NCBI GenBank assembly: GCA_003523465.1
Contig: DQAA01000626.1
Coordinates: 1-6,133 of the forward strand
Direction of reading: 5' to 3'
Length of the DNA stretch: 6,133 nucleotides
Source of the DNA: Pseudomonas sp.
Lineage (GTDB): Bacteria > Pseudomonadota > Gammaproteobacteria > Pseudomonadales > Pseudomonadaceae
In this document: one piece after another, positions 1 to 6,133 of the stretch
Numbering within the stretch: position 1 is the stretch's first letter
How the letters are laid out: each line of letters begins with the position of its first letter
The notes under the pieces: model-generated
Seen by the model: only the letters and a program-made list of their open reading frames with translations
Told to the model about the DNA's origin: nothing
The model's database searches: none
Translations under genes and position numbers: made by a program

Positions 1-1295
<1,295 letters not shown>

Positions 1296-1340
1296 GAAAA
1301 CGCCGGGGGCAGGCCTGGCCCTGAACCCGGCGGCCTTGCC
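1296..1340 (-). terminator. Hairpin between convergent genes, probable terminator of the 302-aa gene
   Basis: The arms CGCCGGG (1301-1307) and CCCGGCG (1326-1332) pair perfectly over 7 bp, with further pairing possible inside the loop. Read on the minus strand the stem is followed by TTTTCC (1295-1300 region), as expected for a Rho-independent terminator of the gene ending at 1341. On the plus strand only GGCCTTGCC follows, so termination of pobA here would be weaker, though the same stem may serve both genes. Confidence 0.6.
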
Positions 1341-2249
1341 TCAATCGCCCCGCTCGCCCTCGATCAGCGTCCCCGAGCGCTTGCCGTGCACCGCCATGTA
1401 GTGGCCCAGCTGGCTGATACGCTGGTCCAGCGCCTGCAGCAGGCGGTCACGGGTATTCATCACTTCGGTGCCGTTGAAGAAGCCCGGCTCCTCCACGTAG
1501 ATACCGAACATCTGGTTGATGCGCTGCGGATCGTTGATCACGCAGACCCGCTCGGAATTGTGGTTGTACAGCGCGATCATCTTGCCGGCGCGGCTGTCGG
1601 CCGGGTGCATGAACACCATGCTGACCTGCTGCCCTTCGCGCAGGTTCAGCGACGAGTCGTGCACCTTGAAGCACGACTCCTTGCCGTCTTCGTCGTCGCG
1701 AATCCAGAACTCGTGCTCCTGCACGCTGGTGGAGCTGATCTGCATGGAGGAGGAGCCGCCACTCATCGAGCCGTGGCCGTTGTACATGCGACCGCTGCCA
1801 CCGCTGTGGTGGTGGCTGGCATGCAGCTCGTTGTGGTTGCGCTTCTGGCTGTCGAGAACCTGGCCGGTGACCATGAAGAAGCCGAACTGGCGTTCGAAAT
1901 GGTGGAAGGGTTCTTCGATGAAGTTGACATCGCCGGGGTGCAGGGTGATGTCGTACATGGTGCGGATCATTTCCGCGCGGGCCGCCTTGTCGCGCAGCGC
2001 CTGCTCGCGCAACTCGGCGCGGCGGACCTTGGCATCGTCGATGGCCTTGAGCGCCTGCGCCTTGAGCACCGGGGTCTTCTCCTGGGCAAAGGCACTGGCC
2101 TTCTCGCTGGCCTCCTTGAGCATCGGCGCGGCTTTCTGCCCGGCCTCGACCGCCATCTCCTTCGCCTTGTCCAATGCCTGCGCGGCCTTTGCGGCCAGTT
2201 CAGGGTTGGCGGTGATGGCTTTTTTCTTCAAGTCGTCCCAGAGACCCAT
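1341..2249 (-). CDS. Conserved hypothetical protein with helical N-terminus and His/Gly/Ser linker
   Basis: I cannot name this 302-aa protein. The start at 2249 (MGLWDDLKKK) is chosen because AAGGAG lies 8 bases upstream; extension to 2378 would add 43 unlikely residues with no such site. Residues 15-95 are Ala/Lys/Glu-rich, with few breaks, and should form a long amphipathic helix or coiled coil. Residues 96-135 (MYDITLHPGDVNF, then HHFERQFGFFMVTGQVLD) begin a globular part. Residues 138-170 are low complexity, with HASHHHSGGSG and repeated Gly/Ser/His/Met. Residues 171-260 look beta-rich (EFWIRDDEDGKE, LNLREGQQVSMVF), and 262-290 are helical again. There is no signal peptide or membrane segment, so it is probably cytoplasmic. 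The HHH cluster could bind metal, but this is not shown. It stands alone, convergent with pobA; neighbours give no functional clue. Confidence 0.85.
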   Translation of the reverse strand: MGLWDDLKKKAITANPELAAKAAQALDKAKEMAVEAGQKAAPMLKEASEKASAFAQEKTPVLKAQALKAIDDAKVRRAELREQALRDKAARAEMIRTMYDITLHPGDVNFIEEPFHHFERQFGFFMVTGQVLDSQKRNHNELHASHHHSGGSGRMYNGHGSMSGGSSSMQISSTSVQEHEFWIRDDEDGKESCFKVHDSSLNLREGQQVSMVFMHPADSRAGKMIALYNHNSERVCVINDPQRINQMFGIYVEEPGFFNGTEVMNTRDRLLQALDQRISQLGHYMAVHGKRSGTLIEGERGD

Positions 2250-2392
2250 GCGCACAGCTCCTTCTTCGATGAAAGACCCGGCCTGGATGAGGGCCGGAAA
2301 GTGCTGGCAATTTAACCTGTGGGGGATGCGCCTTAAAGCGCGAGAAGCGAAATCACCTCCATTTGCTGAAGGCTTCACGGCGCCGCGACCAC
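2250..2392 (-). promoter_or_regulatory. Leader and probable promoter of the 302-aa gene
   Basis: Reading the minus strand, a weak sigma70-like pair is TTTAAG (2332-2337) and TTAAAT (2310-2315) with 16 bases between; each matches consensus only partly. The -35 candidate lies inside a near-palindrome with GCGC at both ends and TTAA in the centre (2328-2341). Between the -10 candidate and the ribosome binding site a 6-bp inverted repeat, CCGGCC (2278-2283) / GGCCGG (2292-2297), with an 8-base loop, could fold in the mRNA leader. No gene is visible in this stretch. Confidence 0.35.
2258..2263 (-). promoter_or_regulatory. Ribosome binding site deciding the start of the 302-aa gene
   Basis: Read on the minus strand this is AAGGAG, 8 bases before the ATG at 2249. 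No comparable site precedes the upstream in-frame start at 2378, so it fixes the shorter protein. Confidence 0.8.
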
Positions 2393-2523
2393 TGTGGGAG
2401 CGAGCTTGCTTGCGAAGGGCCGCGAAGCGGCCCCAAAACCATCCACCTCAGTGTGTCAGGAAAATCGCGGACTCAGATTTTGCGACGGCTTCGCCGCCGT
2501 TCGCGAGCAAGCTCGCTCCCACA
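2393..2523. repeat. REPIN: inverted pair of Pseudomonas REP sequences
   Basis: Two REP units face each other. The first (2393-2434, plus) begins TGTGGGAGCGAGCTTGCTTG and ends in a 7-bp hairpin, GGGCCGC / GCGGCCC around GAA. The second (2481-2523) is its inverse: its reverse complement begins TGTGGGAGCGAGCTTGCTCG and has an imperfect GGCGGCGAAGCCG hairpin. A 46-base spacer (2435-2480) separates them. Such pairs are non-autonomous elements thought to be mobilised by RAYT (TnpA_REP) transposases encoded elsewhere; no RAYT gene is in the window. It lies in the gap between tauA and the 302-aa gene, and could affect mRNA ends of both minus-strand transcripts. Confidence 0.93.
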
Positions 2524-2579
2524 CGGGCCATGCAAATCAATAAATTGCAGTTTTTCCATGGGAGCGGGCCGTGTTGTTT
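2524..2579. other. Spacer after tauA, no gene or clear terminator
   Basis: These 56 bases separate the tauA stop codon from the REPIN. They hold no terminator with a U-tract on the minus strand and no start of a tauB gene. CATGGGAGCGGGCC (2557-2570) resembles a piece of REP sequence and may be a degraded remnant. Confidence 0.4.
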
Positions 2580-3554
2580 TTACTGGACGAACTTCGCGCT
2601 GACGAAGGGCGCGTAGTCCGGCAGCACCGTTTCCACCTTGCCCTGCTCCTTGAGGAACTTCGCGGTCTCGGCGATCGCCGCCGGGGTCTGGCTTTGCAGC
2701 AGGCCGGCCTGGGCCTGGGCATCGGGGAAGGCAGAGCCGGCGAGCAGCTCGGGGACGTCGGCGGGGTTGGAGCCGGTGAGTTTGGCGATCTTCTGCACCG
2801 GGACCGAATCCGCCGTCCATTGCGCCTTGTTGGCGGTGTAGTCGGCGAAGGATTGCAGGGTGACCTTGGCGAACTTGGCGACCACATCCGGGTGCTTCTC
2901 GGCGAAGTCCTTGCGCGCGACCCAAACCTCGAAGGTCGGCGCACCCCAACCGCCGACTTCGGCGGCGTCGGTGAGGGTCTTGCCGGTCTTGCGGATCTCG
3001 CCCAGCGCCGGCGACCAGACAAACGCACCGTCGATATCCCCTCGCTTCCACGCCGCGGCGATTTCCGCCGGCTGCAGGTTGACCACCTTCACCTGGCGGG
3101 CATCGAGGCCCCAGTGCTTGAGCGCACCGAGCAGGCTGTAGTGGGAGGTGGAGACGAAGGGCGTGGCGATGGTCTTGCCGATCAGGTCCTGCGGGCTGTC
3201 GATACCGCTGCCGTTGCGCACCACCAGCGCTTCGGCGGCGTTGATCTGCGCCGAAACGATGAAGGCCACGATGGGCAGCTTGCGCGAGGCCGCAGCGGCC
3301 AGCGGACTGGAGCCGAGATTGCCGATCTGCACGTCGCCGGAGGCGATCGCGGTGACCACTTCCGGGCCGCTGTTGAAGCGGCGCCAGTCGATCTTTTCAC
3401 CGATCGCCTGCTCGTAGGCGCCATCGGCCTGGGGCACCTTGCTGGGGTCGATGCCGGTCTGGTAGCCGACGGTGAGTCCCGCCGCATGGCTGACCAGGGT
3501 CAAGCCGGTCAGGGCGATGGCGGTGAATACTTTGAGTGGACGTGACGGTTTCAT
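2580..3554 (-). CDS. tauA: Taurine ABC transporter, periplasmic substrate-binding protein
   Basis: The 324-aa product is recognisable as TauA (E. coli TauA is 320 aa), the periplasmic receptor delivering taurine to the TauBC importer for use as a sulfur source. A Sec signal peptide spans about residues 1-24: basic MKPSRPLK, a hydrophobic core, and cleavage after SHA. The mature part keeps family blocks: VGYQTGIDPSKVPQADG (29-45), GDVQIGNLGSSPLA (73-86), PFVSTSHYSLLGALKHWG (132-149), VNLQPAEIAAAWKRGDIDGA (158-177), WGAPTFEVWV (203-212), KFLKEQGKV (299-307). A GGAAG ribosome binding site (3563-3567) lies 8 bases before the ATG. Sulfate-starvation control through CysB or a Cbl-like regulator is expected from the family. 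The oddity is context: tauB, tauC and tauD do not follow; the next downstream items are a REPIN and an unrelated gene. The gene itself looks intact. Other aliphatic sulfonates remain possible ligands. Confidence 0.93.
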   Translation of the reverse strand: MKPSRPLKVFTAIALTGLTLVSHAAGLTVGYQTGIDPSKVPQADGAYEQAIGEKIDWRRFNSGPEVVTAIASGDVQIGNLGSSPLAAAASRKLPIVAFIVSAQINAAEALVVRNGSGIDSPQDLIGKTIATPFVSTSHYSLLGALKHWGLDARQVKVVNLQPAEIAAAWKRGDIDGAFVWSPALGEIRKTGKTLTDAAEVGGWGAPTFEVWVARKDFAEKHPDVVAKFAKVTLQSFADYTANKAQWTADSVPVQKIAKLTGSNPADVPELLAGSAFPDAQAQAGLLQSQTPAAIAETAKFLKEQGKVETVLPDYAPFVSAKFVQ

Positions 3555-3593
3555 GACAGGCGCTTCCGGCGAGGTGGAAATGCCATAAAACTA

Positions 3594-3611
3594 GATGATC
3601 TAAAAAATAAT
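3594..3611 (-). promoter_or_regulatory. T-rich motif upstream of tauA (candidate shared site)
   Basis: On the minus strand this reads ATTATTTTTTAGATCATC and ends 39 bases before the tauA ATG. It resembles the motif found upstream of the porin (3704-3721) apart from one inserted T and single changes. It could be part of the core promoter or a regulator site. Confidence 0.3.
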
Positions 3612-3703
3612 CAGAAAATACTTTTTTGGAATTAGCTTATGTGACGGAACGTTTGTGAAAAATTTGTTGGATATGTCAAAAAAATCTGAAAAATACACAA
3701 ATA

Positions 3704-3721
3704 ATTCTTTTTAGATTTATC
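3704..3721 (+). promoter_or_regulatory. T-rich motif upstream of porin (candidate shared site)
   Basis: The sequence is ATTCTTTTTAGATTTATC. Its first ten bases recur exactly upstream of lsfA (5324-5333), followed in both places by ATTTA. It begins 197 bases before the porin ATG. Function is inferred only from recurrence beside genes likely to share control. Confidence 0.35.
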
Positions 3722-3884
3722 AAATTGTAATTATGCTTCGACCCCACCGCGGCGCATTAGACCAAAGTCTTGAAACGACTAGTTACGATTGACTCAACGG
3801 TCATCCATTGGTGCTAATCGCCCATCGACAACGAGCGGGACGCCAAGATCCTGCCGTTAACGAACCACAAGAATTAGAAAACGA

Positions 3885-3890
3885 GAGGAG
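3885..3890 (+). promoter_or_regulatory. Ribosome binding site deciding the porin start
   Basis: GAGGAG lies 10 bases before the ATG at 3901, a slightly long spacing. It selects the start that yields a proper signal peptide, against an upstream in-frame TTG at 3808. Confidence 0.75.
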
Positions 3891-3900
3891 CAATTCATCT

Positions 3901-5223
3901 ATGAAGAAGTCGACCCTGACTCTTGCCGTGGCCCTTGGGGTTCTGGCCCAGCAAGCAGGCGCTGCCGGTTTTATCGAAGACAGCAAGGCCACACTGAAGC
4001 TGCGCAATTTCTACATCGACAGCAACAACCGCGACACCAATGGCGGCAACACCCAGCGTGAATGGGGCCAGGGCTTCCAGCTCGACTACACCTCCGGCTT
4101 CACTCAAGGCACCGTCGGCTTCGGTGTCGATGCCATCGGCCTGTACGGTGTTCGCCTGGACTCGAGCCGCGCTCACCACGGCAACCCGACCAGCAACAAC
4201 TACGGCGGCATCGTCTTCCCGAGCGAGAGCAACGGTGAAGCTGTCAACGACTTCTCCAGCCTGGGCGCTACCGCCAAGGTCAAGATCTCCCAGACCGAAC
4301 TGCGCTACGGCACCCTGCTGCCGAAGACCCCGGTCATCTCGTACAACGACGGTCGCCTGCTGCCACAGACCTTCGAAGGCGGCCAGATCGTCTCCAACGA
4401 AATCAAGGACCTGACCCTGACTGCCGGCCAGATCGAGCACGTCAAGGGCCGTAACTCCTCGAACACCGAAGGCCTGTCCATCGCTGGCGCCAACAACGCC
4501 AAGACCGGTCGTTTCAGCAACCAGTTCCGTTATGCCGGTGCCGACTACAAGGTGAACAAGGACCTGCTGGTCCAGTACTGGTACGGCGGCCTGGAAGACT
4601 TCTACAACCAGCACTTCCTGGGTGCGGTACACAACTGGGCAATCGGCCCGGGCGTGCTGAAGTCCGACTTCCGCTACTTCCACAGCACCGATGACGGCAA
4701 GAACGGCGACACCGCTGCCTACTACACCTCCGGCTACTACGGCGGCGTCACCACCAAGGGCAAAGTCGACAACGACCTGTACAGCGCACTGTTCCTGTAC
4801 ACCGTTGCCGGTCACACCTTCGGCGGCGGCTACCAGAAGAGCCGTGGCGACAGCGACTTCCCTTGGCTGAACCAGGGTGACGGCTCGTCCAACTACACCA
4901 TCACCGACTCGCAGATCCAGAAGTTCGGCCGCGCCGGTGAAAGCACCTGGCAGGCTCGCTACTCCTACGATTTCGCCAAGGTCGGCGTCGCAGGCCTGAC
5001 CGCCGGTGTGGTCTACCTGAAAGGCGACAACATCGACGCTGCCATCGGCGACCGCTCCGAGTGGGAACGCGACATCACCATCGCCTACGTGGTACCGGAA
5101 GGCCCGCTGAAGAACTTCGGCGTAATGTGGAAAAACGCTGCATGGCGCAGCGACCTGACCAGTGCCAACCACGCCCAGGACGAAAACCGCGTCATCCTGA
5201 GCTACTCCATCCCGCTGCTGTAA
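3901..5223 (+). CDS. oprE: OprD-family outer membrane porin, OprE-like
   Basis: The 440-aa product is an OprD-family beta-barrel porin, closest in my reading to P. aeruginosa OprE. Residues 1-21 (MKKSTLTLAVALGVLAQQAGA) are a Sec signal peptide cut at AGA; the mature protein begins AGFIEDSKATLKLRNFYI, typical for the family. Alternating beta-strands with aromatic girdles run throughout, with conserved blocks EWGQGF, FTQGTVGFGVDAIGL, YGTLLPKTP, YNDGRLLPQTFEGGQ, DLLVQYWYGGLEDFYNQHF, TWQARYSYDFAKVG and the terminal strand ending SYSIPLL. Codon use is strongly biased to AAC, GGC, CTG and ACC, as in abundant proteins. It sits divergently from tauA and upstream of lsfA, and has its own terminator. 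By context it may admit taurine or other sulfonates during sulfur limitation; OprD-family substrates cannot be read from sequence, and OprE itself has been linked to anaerobic growth. Confidence 0.93.
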   Translation: MKKSTLTLAVALGVLAQQAGAAGFIEDSKATLKLRNFYIDSNNRDTNGGNTQREWGQGFQLDYTSGFTQGTVGFGVDAIGLYGVRLDSSRAHHGNPTSNNYGGIVFPSESNGEAVNDFSSLGATAKVKISQTELRYGTLLPKTPVISYNDGRLLPQTFEGGQIVSNEIKDLTLTAGQIEHVKGRNSSNTEGLSIAGANNAKTGRFSNQFRYAGADYKVNKDLLVQYWYGGLEDFYNQHFLGAVHNWAIGPGVLKSDFRYFHSTDDGKNGDTAAYYTSGYYGGVTTKGKVDNDLYSALFLYTVAGHTFGGGYQKSRGDSDFPWLNQGDGSSNYTITDSQIQKFGRAGESTWQARYSYDFAKVGVAGLTAGVVYLKGDNIDAAIGDRSEWERDITIAYVVPEGPLKNFGVMWKNAAWRSDLTSANHAQDENRVILSYSIPLL

Positions 5224-5242
5224 CCAGTCGCGAGATACCCAG

Positions 5243-5279
5243 CGCCCGCCCGGCTTCGTGCCGCGCGGGCGTTGTTTTG
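5243..5279 (+). terminator. Rho-independent terminator of the porin gene
   Basis: Twelve bases (5243-5254) pair with 5260-5271 with a single C-C mismatch, leaving a TTCGT loop. The stem is very GC-rich and is followed by TTGTTTTG. It starts 19 bases after the stop codon and separates the porin transcript from lsfA. Confidence 0.88.
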
Positions 5280-5308
5280 TCCGTTATTTGTTATTCGATT
5301 CAAGTCTA

Positions 5309-5326
5309 AATAAATCGATATTTATT
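5309..5326. repeat. Inverted repeat in the lsfA promoter (candidate operator)
   Basis: AATAAAT (5309-5315) and ATTTATT (5320-5326) are perfect 7-bp arms around CGAT. The short size, AT content and placement fit a binding site of a dimeric regulator, though AT-rich DNA produces such repeats by chance. Confidence 0.4.
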
Positions 5327-5338
5327 CTTTTTAATTTA
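5324..5338 (+). promoter_or_regulatory. T-rich motif upstream of lsfA (candidate shared site)
   Basis: ATTCTTTTTAATTTA matches the porin-upstream motif (3704-3719) except for one missing G. It begins 69 bases before the lsfA ATG and overlaps the 3' arm of the inverted repeat by three bases. Confidence 0.35.
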
Positions 5339-5392
5339 GGTCGGGCACAGGCACAGTTGAGCCATCAACGCATTCAGCCAAGGAGCCGCACC

Positions 5393-6031
5393 ATGAGCCT
5401 CAGACTCGGCGATATCGCCCCCGACTTCGAACAGGATTCCAGCGCCGGCAAGATCCGCTTCCACGAGTGGCTCGGCGACAGCTGGGGCGTGCTGTTCTCG
5501 CACCCGGCCGACTTCACCCCGGTGTGCACCACCGAGTTGGGCTTCACCGCCAAGCTGAAGGAGCAGTTCGCCGAACGCGGGGTCAAGGCCATCGCCCTCT
5601 CGGTGGACCCGGTGGACTCCCATCACCGCTGGATCGAGGACATCAACGAAACCCAGGCCACCACGGTGAACTTCCCGATCCTGGCCGACGCCGATCGCAA
5701 GGTCTCCGACCTGTACGACCTCATCCACCCGAATGCCAGCGACACCCTGACCGTGCGTTCCTTGTTCGTGATCGATCCGAACAAGAAGATCCGCCTGACC
5801 ATCACCTACCCGGCCAGCACCGGGCGCAACTTCCACGAGATCCTGCGGGTGATCGACTCGTTGCAGCTCACCGACAACCACAAGGTCGCCACCCCGGCCA
5901 ACTGGCAGGACGGTGACGACGTGGTGATCGTGCCATCGCTGAAGGACGAGGAAGAGATCAAGCGCCGTTTTCCAAAGGGCTACCGCGCGGTCAAGCCGTA
6001 CCTGCGCCTGACCCCGCAGCCGAACCGTTGA
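5393..6031 (+). CDS. lsfA: 1-Cys peroxiredoxin LsfA (Prx6 subfamily)
   Basis: This 212-aa cytoplasmic thiol peroxidase reduces hydrogen peroxide and organic hydroperoxides; LsfA was first known in P. putida as a protein induced by sulfate starvation, and in P. aeruginosa contributes to peroxide resistance. The length equals the family norm. The active site HPADFTPVCTTEL holds His37, Pro38, Thr42 and the peroxidatic Cys45; Arg122 in VRSLFVIDP is the partner arginine (Arg132 of human PRDX6). No second cysteine is present, confirming a 1-Cys mechanism with an external thiol reductant. The Prx6-type C-terminal extension is complete (PANWQDGDDVVIVPSLKDEE, ending YLRLTPQPNR). The start MSLRLGDIAPDF is fixed by AAGGAG; upstream extension to 5258 would run through the porin terminator. 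In P. putida, ssu genes for alkanesulfonate use follow; here a terminator closes the gene and the window ends. Confidence 0.96.
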   Translation: MSLRLGDIAPDFEQDSSAGKIRFHEWLGDSWGVLFSHPADFTPVCTTELGFTAKLKEQFAERGVKAIALSVDPVDSHHRWIEDINETQATTVNFPILADADRKVSDLYDLIHPNASDTLTVRSLFVIDPNKKIRLTITYPASTGRNFHEILRVIDSLQLTDNHKVATPANWQDGDDVVIVPSLKDEEEIKRRFPKGYRAVKPYLRLTPQPNR

Positions 6032-6059
6032 ATTTGCTTTAGCCATCGCAGGGATTTTC

Positions 6060-6085
6060 GGGCCGTTTCGACGGCCCTTTTTTTT
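6060..6085 (+). terminator. Rho-independent terminator of lsfA
   Basis: GGGCCGT (6060-6066) pairs perfectly with ACGGCCC (6071-6077) around a TTCG tetraloop, followed by eight T residues (6078-6085). This is a textbook intrinsic terminator 28 bases after the stop codon, so lsfA is probably transcribed alone. Confidence 0.95.
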
Positions 6086-6123
6086 GCCTGCAATTCCACT
6101 CTCTCAAAGCCTGCAAAGAACCC

Positions 6124-6133
6124 TGTGGGAGCT
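6124..6133 (+). repeat. Start of a further REP sequence, cut by the window edge
   Basis: The final bases TGTGGGAGCT match the first nine positions of the REP unit at 2393 and the common pseudomonad REP start. Only ten bases are available, so type and orientation of any pair cannot be judged. Confidence 0.5.

Larger units (their letters stand above)
3555..3900. promoter_or_regulatory. Divergent tauA / porin control region
   Basis: This 346-base spacer has no gene. The part nearest tauA (about 3581-3735) is strikingly AT-rich; the porin-proximal part (3736-3900) returns to near genomic composition. Visible elements are an 11-bp inverted repeat TAGAT-G-ATCTA (3592-3602), a partial direct repeat AATCAGAAAATAC (3609-3621) / AATCTGAAAAATAC (3683-3696), and T-rich motifs described separately. 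A weak -10-like AATTAT (3729-3734) preceded by TG would give the porin mRNA a leader of roughly 160 bases; no good -35 is present, as expected for an activator-dependent promoter. CysB-type control is inferred from the flanking genes, not seen. Confidence 0.6.
5280..5392 (+). promoter_or_regulatory. lsfA promoter region
   Basis: An abrupt AT-rich patch (5281-5338) between the porin terminator and lsfA should hold the promoter. Possible core elements are TTGTTA (5288-5293) with TAAATC (5311-5316), 17 bases apart, or TTCAAG (5299-5304) with TATTCT (5323-5328), 18 apart; neither stands out. The patch also contains a perfect inverted repeat and the T-rich motif listed separately. A strong ribosome binding site, AAGGAG (5380-5385), lies 7 bases before the ATG and decides the start. 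Confidence 0.6.

Noticed and set aside
1386..2315. Plus-strand reading frame of 309 codons opposite the 302-aa gene
   Set aside because: The minus frame has a good AAGGAG site, a plausible domain layout and a downstream terminator; the plus frame has none of these and reads as low-complexity His/Val/Ala/Gly.
2250..2378. N-terminal extension of the 302-aa protein to the ATG at 2378
   Set aside because: The added 43 residues look like translated leader DNA, there is no ribosome binding site at 2378, and AAGGAG precedes the ATG at 2249.
2393..2523. CRISPR-like or phage attachment interpretation of the repeats
   Set aside because: There are only two inverted, not direct, repeats, and they match known pseudomonad REP sequence; no cas, integrase or tRNA gene is nearby.
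2473..2559. Short minus-strand ORF MEKLQFIDLHGP... starting 20 bases after tauA, considered as a tauB remnant
   Set aside because: It lacks a ribosome binding site, runs into REP sequence after about a dozen codons, and I cannot align it with the TauB N-terminus.
2571..3545. Plus-strand reading frame of 324 codons opposite tauA
   Set aside because: It mirrors tauA in the complementary codon frame, with Arg/Gly/Asp-rich shadow composition and no family resemblance.
3800..3830. Possible sigma54 -24/-12 promoter around TTGGTGCTAATCGCC before the porin
   Set aside because: It lacks the required GG and GC dinucleotides at the right spacing (TGGCAC-N5-TTGC).
3895..5172. Minus-strand reading frame of 425 codons opposite the porin gene
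   Set aside because: The porin is unmistakable with signal peptide and terminator; the antisense frame reflects its strongly biased codon use.
5258..5392. N-terminal extension of LsfA to 5258
   Set aside because: It would start inside the porin terminator and pass through the AT-rich promoter; the family N-terminus and ribosome binding site support 5393.

Overview
The window looks like chromosome from a Pseudomonas of the fluorescens/putida type. The coding DNA is GC-rich, all recognisable proteins closely resemble Pseudomonas families, and the spacer at 2393-2523 carries the typical pseudomonad REP sequence (TGTGGGAGCGAGCTTGC). The species cannot be fixed from the sequence alone. There are five genes; other long reading frames are antisense or frame shadows produced by high GC3.

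Layout. 1-107 is the upstream region of pobA. 108-1295 (+) is pobA, 4-hydroxybenzoate 3-monooxygenase. A hairpin at 1301-1332 separates it from a convergent gene of unknown function at 1341-2249 (-), 302 aa, with a helical N-terminal half and a His/Gly/Ser-rich linker. 2250-2579 has no gene: it holds the leader of the unknown gene and an inverted pair of REP sequences (a REPIN). 2580-3554 (-) is tauA, the periplasmic taurine-binding protein. 3555-3900 is an AT-rich divergent control region. 3901-5223 (+) is an OprD-family porin closest to OprE, with a terminator at 5243-5279. 5393-6031 (+) is lsfA, a 1-Cys peroxiredoxin, followed by a strong terminator at 6060-6085. The last ten bases begin another REP sequence.

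How the genes work together. The right two thirds look like a sulfonate-sulfur scavenging locus: a porin to admit solutes, a periplasmic taurine receptor, and a peroxiredoxin known from sulfate starvation. As I recall, P. putida has this as tauABCD / OprE-type porin / lsfA / ssu genes. Here tauA is not followed by tauB, tauC or tauD; a REPIN and unrelated genes follow instead. Related T-rich motifs occur upstream of tauA, the porin and lsfA and may mark a common control. The left third (pobA) belongs to aromatic catabolism and is unrelated in function. I see no defence system, CRISPR array, phage or transposase gene. The notable points are the orphan tauA, the shared promoter motif and the unrecognised 302-aa protein.
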